Positions 57,825 through 64,000 of a stretch of DNA of 64,000 nt are shown piece by piece; position 1 is the first letter of the stretch, and each line of letters opens with the position of its first letter. The position numbers and the translations under genes are program-made. This stretch comes from Syncephalastrum monosporum B8922 (lineage: Eukaryota > Mucoromycota > Mucoromycetes > Mucorales > Syncephalastraceae), in the NCBI GenBank assembly GCA_000697355.1, contig JNEN01001260.1, positions 124,001-188,000 on the forward strand, written 5' to 3'. Under the pieces are notes generated by a model. The model did no database searches. It had not been told where the DNA came from and worked only from the letters and a program-made list of their open reading frames with translations.

Positions 57825-58771
57825 GCAAACCTATGTCTACACTCCCTACCTATGTACGCGCGACATGTTTACGCACAATACAAACACGACGATGACGCAC
57901 AATTACTAGCACTATCAGATGACACAATTATCCACAACGCAAGGAAAAACGCAGCGATTTATCACCTTACCTTTTCTTTCAGCTTTTTTTTTATATTTAC
58001 CCACAACGAGGCATTCCCGTAACAAGCCCTATAACCGCAACTATCGTGTTCATTCCTTTCTTTTTCTCCTGGTTCTGTCCTATGATTCGTTGTTCCTTTT
58101 CACTCATTACATTTATCTTTCATTTTATCCCGTTCTCCTTATGTACATATGCAAAAGATACTAAATACACTTTTGTTTTGCTTGCAAGATGAAGGGGGTA
58201 CAAGTGTTTGTAAAAGTCGAGTGAGCAAGAAAAGTTCTGTGATGCAGATCGATGTGCAGCACGTGCGCGGTGCTGCCAGCCTTGCGTTCTAGAAAAGTTA
58301 AAAAATGAAAAAAAAAAAAATTTAATAAAAATAAAACAAAAGATACCTCGCTATACGATTTGAAACTGTTTGTGACCTGTCTTGCCCTCTTCTGTCCATT
58401 CGGACATGCCAAACGGTACGCTTCCAAATGAGTCCGCTTCCGCTTCGCTTTATCTAGACTAGTATACGCGTATATCAGAGAAAGGGATTAACACTAGATA
58501 AAATAAACAATCTGGGGGCGACAAGTCTGGGATACTTTAGGTGCACAGGCTGATGCTTAGAAAGTAATGGTTTCGTTAGCACTACCCTTCTCCGACATGG
58601 CTGTGCTGCTGTCGGCACAGCCTTTCTGCGCTCTGGCGAGTACGCGACAAAGCATTAAGAACGCGTCCATACGTGCAAGGCCTTACATAGTTATATATAT
58701 ACATGTGCATTCAATAACCCCCAAGGCAATCAATGCGATTTACTAGCATTACGAAGGGCCACTTTCACAGA
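57825..58771. other. Intergenic, with weak exon-like pieces on the - strand
   Basis: T/C-rich 3' region of the zinc-finger gene, then - strand pieces that read like protein: MDAFLMLCRVLARAQKGC at about 58660-58600 and LDKAKRKRTHLEAYRLACPN (then GQKRARQVTNSFKSYSE) at about 58460-58350. I could not join them into a convincing model and recognise no domain. A small spliced gene is possible. Confidence 0.3.
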
Positions 58772-59083
58772 TCACTTCCTTCGGCGACGCTCCCGGGTCA
58801 AGTCCAACGTCATGTGTGTGTTCGCCCACGAATAAACCTTAAAGTAATTCGCTGCACACTTTTCGCCTTCCTTTTTGAATTGTTTACCTGAGCTTTCCAC
58901 GTGCGATGCATTGGACCGTCGGTGTACGTGTACTGAAGCGGATGAGGGGGGAACGTCCCAGTCAGGTAATGTGCAAAATCGAGAGGTGGATGAACCAATA
59001 ACTGGGAGACTCCAATGATCGACAAGCATATTATATCTGGTGACCTAGCGTCATACCAAACAGGACTGACTTTCGAGATGCAT
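58772..59083 (-). CDS. Candidate small three-exon gene, 68 residues, unknown
   Basis: Exons 59083-59057, 59001-58888 and 58837-58772 join in phase 0 and sum to 207 nt, 68 residues. The spliced product contains LVHPPLDFAHYLTGTFPPHP, LQYTYTDGPMHRTWKAQ and VYSWANTHMTLDLTRERRRR, which has the texture of a conserved protein end. A competing unspliced 85-codon frame covers 59029-58772 and shares the last exon. The ATG lies only 13 bases past the GPI7 stop, so the true N-terminus may be elsewhere, or the exons may belong to an alternative 3' end of the GPI7 transcript. I do not recognise the family. Confidence 0.38.
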
Positions 59084-59095
59084 CTTTTTATTGAG

Positions 59096-62000
59096 CTAGA
59101 TATCACAGAAAAATCTGATTATCAGCGCGCCAACAAGGGTTTGTGTGCCCCAGTGGTACAAAACCGTCCATGCCATTTGATAAAGGTACTTTGGCGAAAA
59201 TACTGTCCATATAAAAAGGTGTTCGCGGAGCAATGTGACTGAGATGGACAGTGTGGCCAGGAACACTCCGTAAATGGCAGTTTGTGCGACGATATACTCT
59301 CGCCAAACATCAATAGACTTTGCCGACCAGGACCAGCCTGCAACGGCCCACCAAATGCTGCCTGCCCAATTAGAAAAGTACGTCAGAGCACCGATAAGTA
59401 ATGTATCGTAGCCAGTGACTCCGATGTAAGCGCTACTGAGGTCCACCGTAGCAATGGAATTCGAGTGTCCTGTCGTGAAGAACGCCGTCTGACTTAGACA
59501 TGTGGTCAAGAAAGCCGTCATCCAGGGCGGCATATCTCGCAGGAGATGCCACTGTATGACATATATAACAAACAAGGCTGCATTGTGCGTTTGCGAGAAC
59601 AGGATCATGAGAGGCATCAATATGTAGAGGAGTAATTCCACATATAAATTTGTCGACGATACGCACTGCTGCTGCTGATGTTGATGCTGCAGCGGGCTGA
59701 TGACTTCCTCCTCCTGCTCCTGTTGATGGGTATCGTCTTTACAGCATGTCAGTTTAGTACATTCTATTTTGTTTTGCATGTATCACGCGGCATACCTCCA
59801 ACAATATCGAGGGCTTTGGCACGTAGATTTACGAATCGAAGAGCGCCGAGTGCAAATAAGGTAGCTCCGGCATAGTTGTATATCAACCGCGCCAATTCTA
59901 CTTGGTTCAGAGGAGTAACAATGTCTATGCTGTCCAGCAGACTGCGATAGTAAGGAGAGACTGGCCCTTCAATGCCAGCAGAAATTGTCCCTCGAAGCTT
60001 GTAAAGGAGTACAAGCATAGCTTCGAAACCTAGAAGCGCGACCAAGCCTCCCCTGCAGAGCCACTGAATAACCCCGGCACTAGATTCGACTTGTGCATCT
60101 GTAGTATCAGTGCGGCCAAGCCTCCGGATCTTGTACGTCGCGAGCGTTACAGGCGTAGCGAGCGCCAGAGCTAACATGTGCCATTCGATCCCTGGCATCG
60201 AGCTGACAAGTGTAGAGTACATGCCGTCTCCCCGATTCCACGAAAAAGTGATGCGTAACAGCACCAGCTGCAGAATACCACTAAAGTATGGGATACCGGA
60301 GCCTTGTAGACCCTCGTGCCGACAGAAGCTAGCGTGACAACAAATTAGAGTTGGTCCTTTTGCCACTCTGTATCGGAGCCCTTACCACGTTGCTAAAAGC
60401 AGAGCGAAAAGTGTCTGCGTATAGAAATACCATATCGATTGCTCTTCCTCGATGAAACTACTCGCAAACATGCTGCAAGCGTACGCAACAAGAGAAGCAC
60501 AGACGAGTGCCTTGCTTGCGCCCCAGTGCCTTGAAAAGCTGCATTGGAAAAGATACCAAACGATGGTAATGGCACATAGTACGAGGAGCGTCACACCCAC
60601 TATCATATCTTGTAACCCGTAGTCGCTGGCCTTCTTCCCTAGCTCCTCTTGCGCTAAGTTTAAAAACTATCGACAAGTTATTTAATCGTAACGTCCTCAC
60701 GTTACATAAGGCGAAGTTACCTTCACGTAGCCGGCAGCCGCTTTGGCAGCCATTTCATCAGACGGATTGCGCGCATATGCTGCGTGCAGATGGTTTGTAT
60801 GTGCCAGGGCCAAGTTGTTTGAGTCACCGAATTCGGACTGATCGTTGGTGGCTGCCGGCGTATTACTTGAGCTGGTTTGATGCAGCAGCAAATCCATTTG
60901 ATGCGCGTTAAGCTGGAGAGCGCGCAGAATGCTTCGTGGATCTATGCATTTCGTCAACAGAGCTTTTTTTTTTTTCTCATCCCTTCAAAACAAGTACCTG
61001 TTGATAACCTGAGAAAAAGGTCAGGGATAATTTTTCCCAAGCTATTCTTTGGGATGGGCACAGAAAACAGGGTCGCCAACGTGGGTACCAGGTCCGTTTG
61101 ATCTACCACAGGGAAGCCAAAGACTTTTTCTCGGTCGTTCACCGGAAATAAACTGTGGCGTGGCTTCTTTAGGGTGGGTCGACTCTCGAAGCGAGGGCTT
61201 AGAAAGACGAGGGCCTAATACATGAGGATTCTTAATTATTTCGTGTATTCGCGGTTGTTTGCATCAGCACGCGTGACTTACAGGCGAGGTCTCTCCTTCC
61301 GAAGAGCCTCCGTGGTTCCCTATCTGCGTAGAGGGTGTCAACTAAATACTAAAAGTAGGCCAGGATTGAGTTCTTACATCATTCATACCATGATCTCCGC
61401 AGACGACCAAGAGAGTCCCCTTGGAGGCGGGATCCGATTCTAAACGACGCAGATCTTGTTCGGCTACTATGCTGTAGATACGCTCAATAGCCTGATCCAT
61501 TTCGATTTGTTTGGGTCGCATCAAAGGACTGGAAATTGGTAAGAGTTTAGTTAAGACGTAAAGCGAGTCCTACCTGTTGGGTCCTCCAAGATGCCCAACG
61601 TGGTCCAATCCGAGGTAATGCAGAATCACGGCGTCCCAGTCCTGATCCCCAAACACAGGATCGATATGACGTGTGACATTCTTATCCACCTCGACCGTAT
61701 CCTATTTGCAATCCTTTGCATTAACAAGGGACAGTGCCGACTTATTCAAACAGACGTACTGAGACGTAGAAGGAGGTAGTGCCGTCGTGCTTTGTGAAGA
61801 TATCAGGAAAGAGCCGGATCCAAGTGTCGTCACCGAAAAGATGCAGCGTCTTGTTGGAAGCTTTGAATTGATATACCCAGTTGTCTTGGAATTGAAGCGA
61901 AGAGCTCGTATCGGCTTCAGCAATGTTGAGCACGGCGTCCAAGAAGCTTGGGACAGTCCCTGCCGCAGACTGAATGTGAGCGTAAGAACATTCAATAGCA

Positions 62001-62432
62001 AGTGGTGTGTTACCGGTGGTCATAGCCTTGATGCGCGGCATAGTTACAGTCGGTGCTGTCGCTTTGGCGGTAAATGGTAATGCCGAGCCACGTTCAATTT
62101 GTGCCTTGACAAAGTCGAAGCCGGACTGGTCTCCCAAGACAAAGTCGCTGTGCGGGATCAGAGCTCAGTTCAGCTGGTTTGCCACCATTGGCCTGAATTT
62201 CAACTCACTTGCGAAGCGCATCAATCACGATGAAGACCAGTCTGTCGAATTCAGGTTCGATGATGGGATGCAGACCGGCTTGATCCTGATACGGCCACGG
62301 AGGTTGGCCATTCTCAGTTGCAAACCCGGGAAGGTACACTTTGTAAGGGAAGAAGCCGCGGCAAAACAGGGCCAGGCCAACCAACTGAACGATGGCTAGA
62401 CCTAGCAGCCATTGAGGTGCTCTCGCGAACAT
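59096..62432 (-). CDS. LAS21: GPI ethanolamine phosphate transferase 2 (Gpi7/Las21, PIG-G)
   Basis: An ER enzyme that transfers phosphoethanolamine to the second mannose of GPI anchors. The ATG at 62432 (MFARAPQWLLGL) is chosen because TM1 (AIVQLVGLALFCRGFFPYKV) follows directly; an upstream in-frame ATG exists at 62504. The alkaline-phosphatase-like domain has LVFIVIDALRSDFV, ATAPTVTMPRIKAMTTG (nucleophile Thr), FGDDTWIRLFPDIF, DWDAVILHYLGLDHVGH and VVCGDHGMND (metal ligands). KVFGFPVVDQTDLVPTLATL and PIPKNSLGKIIPD mark the end of the lumenal domain. About twelve hydrophobic segments follow to the stop at 59096. The TPTVTMPRIK-x-x-TTG and LGLDHVGH blocks and the absence of a GPI13-type tail favour Gpi7 over Gpi13. 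About nine introns. Confidence 0.92.
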
Positions 62433-62743
62433 AACCGCCTTGTTTCTATTACACGCACGCGTAAAAAGATACGACAACAGAAAGAAGGCGCGTAGAGCGA
62501 GCAAGACCTGCGGAGGTGATATGGATTACCATATCAGACAAAGTCGTGCAATTTACGACACCACTGTGCATGTGGTAGCCTTCACGAAAGAAGCCCAAGA
62601 CGCATTAAAGAGGTGAAGGTAAGAGACACACACTGTGGACATATTATCCAGCGAACAGTCGCATTCCATAAGAAGATGTGGTGCCATGAGAGGGTATTGA
62701 ACATGCTTTTGCAATGTTTATTATTTTAAATTGACGTAAAAAA
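62433..62743. other. Intergenic between GPI7 and eS4
   Basis: 311 bases holding the GPI7 promoter and eS4 3' end. A reversed AATAAA (TTTATT at 62717-62722) lies 22 bases past the eS4 stop and fits its poly-A signal. Confidence 0.6.
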
Positions 62744-63895
62744 TTACTGCGAGGCAGCAGCGGCTCTGCGGCGATCACGCTCTTCGGCAATGGAAAGCTT
62801 AATACCCTTACCCTTGGGAAGAGAGATCCATGGCTTCTTGCCTACAGAGAGAGATTATGCGATCAATACAGATGCATCATGGACACACAAGCCGCCAACT
62901 TACCCTGGCCAATGACGAAGACGTTAGACTGCTTGGTGGCAAAGACGCGACCCAGCGAATCCTTGACGTGGACGATCTCAAGACCACCAATATGGCGCTC
63001 ACGATGAACGATGAGACCAACACGGCCAATGTTACGACCACCAGTAGCCATGGCGACGTTACCAGTCTCAAATTTGCAGAAGGCCTCAATCTTGTTGGTC
63101 TGGACGTTGAAACGAATAGTGTCGTTGGCCTTGATCAACGGGTCCGGGTAGCGGATGGTGCGACCATCATGGGTCACGGCATACGGAATACCCTTCTTGC
63201 CGACCAACACCTTCTTGACACGGCACAGCTTGTATTGTGCCTCCTCATCGGTAATGCGGTGGATGGCGAAGCGACCTTTAACGTCATAGACGAGACGGAA
63301 GTTCTCGCCAGTCTTTTCAATGGTAATGACATCTGTCAAGCCAAATCAAGAACAAGCAGAGAAAAATGCATCCGGGGTTCGTCAAAGCCATCGCCATCAG
63401 ACACACGCCTTGAAAAAAATTCACAAACACGACCCGCAACAAAATCACTTACCCATGTAACCAGCAGGGAAGGTCGAGTCAGTGCGGACCTTGTTGTCGA
63501 CCTTGACGAGGCGCTGCATCAGGATAGACTGGGTCTCGCGACCGTTCAGGGCATACTTCAAGCGGTTACGCAGGAAGATGATCAAAGGCAGGCACTCGCG
63601 GGTCTTGTGAGGACCAGAGCTGGGCTTAGGGGCGTACGAGCCTATCGTAGATCGATCGTGTTAATTCAATCCGCATTGTTCGTAATTGCAATCGACAACG
63701 AGAGGAACAGCCGTGATCAGTCGAGAAAAGATCTCGTCAGGAATCTGACTGTTGAGCTTGACTATATTTTTTTTCTATTTCATCACAGTGGCTGGCGTCC
63801 TTCTCTGATCGCAGAATCGACTTACCCAGAAGCTTGTCCAGCATCCAGTGCTTGGGAGCTGCCAAACGCTTCATGTGTTTCTTGGGACCACGAGC
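62744..63895 (-). CDS. RPS4: 40S ribosomal protein eS4 (Rps4), 5' end cut or in a tiny exon
   Basis: A structural 40S subunit protein. The exon from 63895 reads [20 protein letters not shown] with KLLG. The next gives [40 protein letters not shown] (S4 RNA-binding core) and [18 protein letters not shown]. The large exon at 63339-62899 carries [40 protein letters not shown] text and [20 protein letters not shown]. The last exon is [20 protein letters not shown], stop at 62744-62746. Only the start Met is missing before ARGPKKH. As in many ribosomal protein genes, an intron follows the ATG: it may be the ATG at 63986-63984 (weak GTCTAC donor) or lie past the window edge. Strong codon bias explains a 357-codon antisense ORF. 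Confidence 0.96.
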
Positions 63896-63943
63896 CTACA
63901 TAGCCCAGTATATTGATTAGTGATCCATCCACTCATTGAGCAT

Positions 63944-63974
63944 CATCCATCCATCCATCCATCCATCCATCCAT
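63944..63974 (+). repeat. (ATCC)n microsatellite in or near intron 1 of eS4
   Basis: About seven tandem ATCC units, reading GGAT on the eS4 coding strand. It lies in the presumed first intron or leader. Confidence 0.92.
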
Positions 63975-64000
63975 TTGGTAGACCATCTGGTGGTGTCATG

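Noticed and set aside
62830..63903. 357-codon + strand ORF opposite the eS4 gene, open across its introns
   Set aside because: It is antisense to a highly codon-biased ribosomal protein gene with every conserved exon accounted for. Such genes often give long antisense frames, and its translation resembles no protein I know.

Overview
The window is eukaryotic nuclear DNA from a filamentous fungus. Almost every recognisable gene is cut by short spliceosomal introns, mostly about 45-110 nt, with GT..AG ends and CTAAC-like branch points. The gene set (velvet factor, Sec2, class V myosin, PAK kinase, Spt8, Brl1, Dbp9) is fungal. A UPF0538/C2orf76 gene, which to my knowledge is largely missing from yeasts and common moulds, suggests an early-diverging fungus, probably Mucoromycota. 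That placement is inference. I see no organellar, plasmid, prokaryotic, rRNA, CRISPR or secondary-metabolite-cluster signal and no convincing tRNA.

Layout. 0.2-3.2 kb: APC4 (-). 3.5-4.1 kb: a frame-broken ORF remnant. 5.3-11.8 kb: three + strand genes, an MFS transporter of the Vba/DHA2 type, the Rab exchange factor Sec2 and a velvet regulator. 12.1-20.5 kb: five - strand genes, Dbp9 helicase, Brl1/Brr6, an 80-residue CYSTM protein, an unknown 139-residue protein and Spt8 of SAGA. 21.5-23.1 kb: an unknown His/Gln-rich protein (+). 23.4-28.9 kb: class V myosin (-). 30.6-38.3 kb: four + strand genes, a proline-rich protein with a compact C-terminal module, UPF0538, eIF3c and a Sld2-like replication factor. 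38.6-42.0 kb: Dph6 and Bcs1 (-). 43.1-46.0 kb: PAK/Ste20-type kinase (+). 46.2-48.7 kb: a small unknown protein and an equilibrative nucleoside transporter (-). 48.7-53.5 kb: an AT-rich, gene-poor stretch holding a 355-bp inverted-repeat element with TA target sites. 53.5-57.8 kb: an M3 metallopeptidase and a C2H2 zinc-finger factor (+). 58.8-64.0 kb: a candidate small gene, Gpi7/Las21 and ribosomal protein eS4 (-), the last cut at its 5' end by the window edge.

The genes are mostly housekeeping or cell-biology genes, and adjacent genes are not obviously in one pathway. Sec2, myosin V and PAK all act in polarised growth, but they lie far apart and I infer no cluster. The least explained parts are the unrecognised genes, several exon-only or micro-exon gene structures that an ORF scan misses, the inverted-repeat element and the gene-poor interval. 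Gene models were built by hand from splice-site phase and family resemblance. Models marked as adding up in frame were checked by summing exon lengths.
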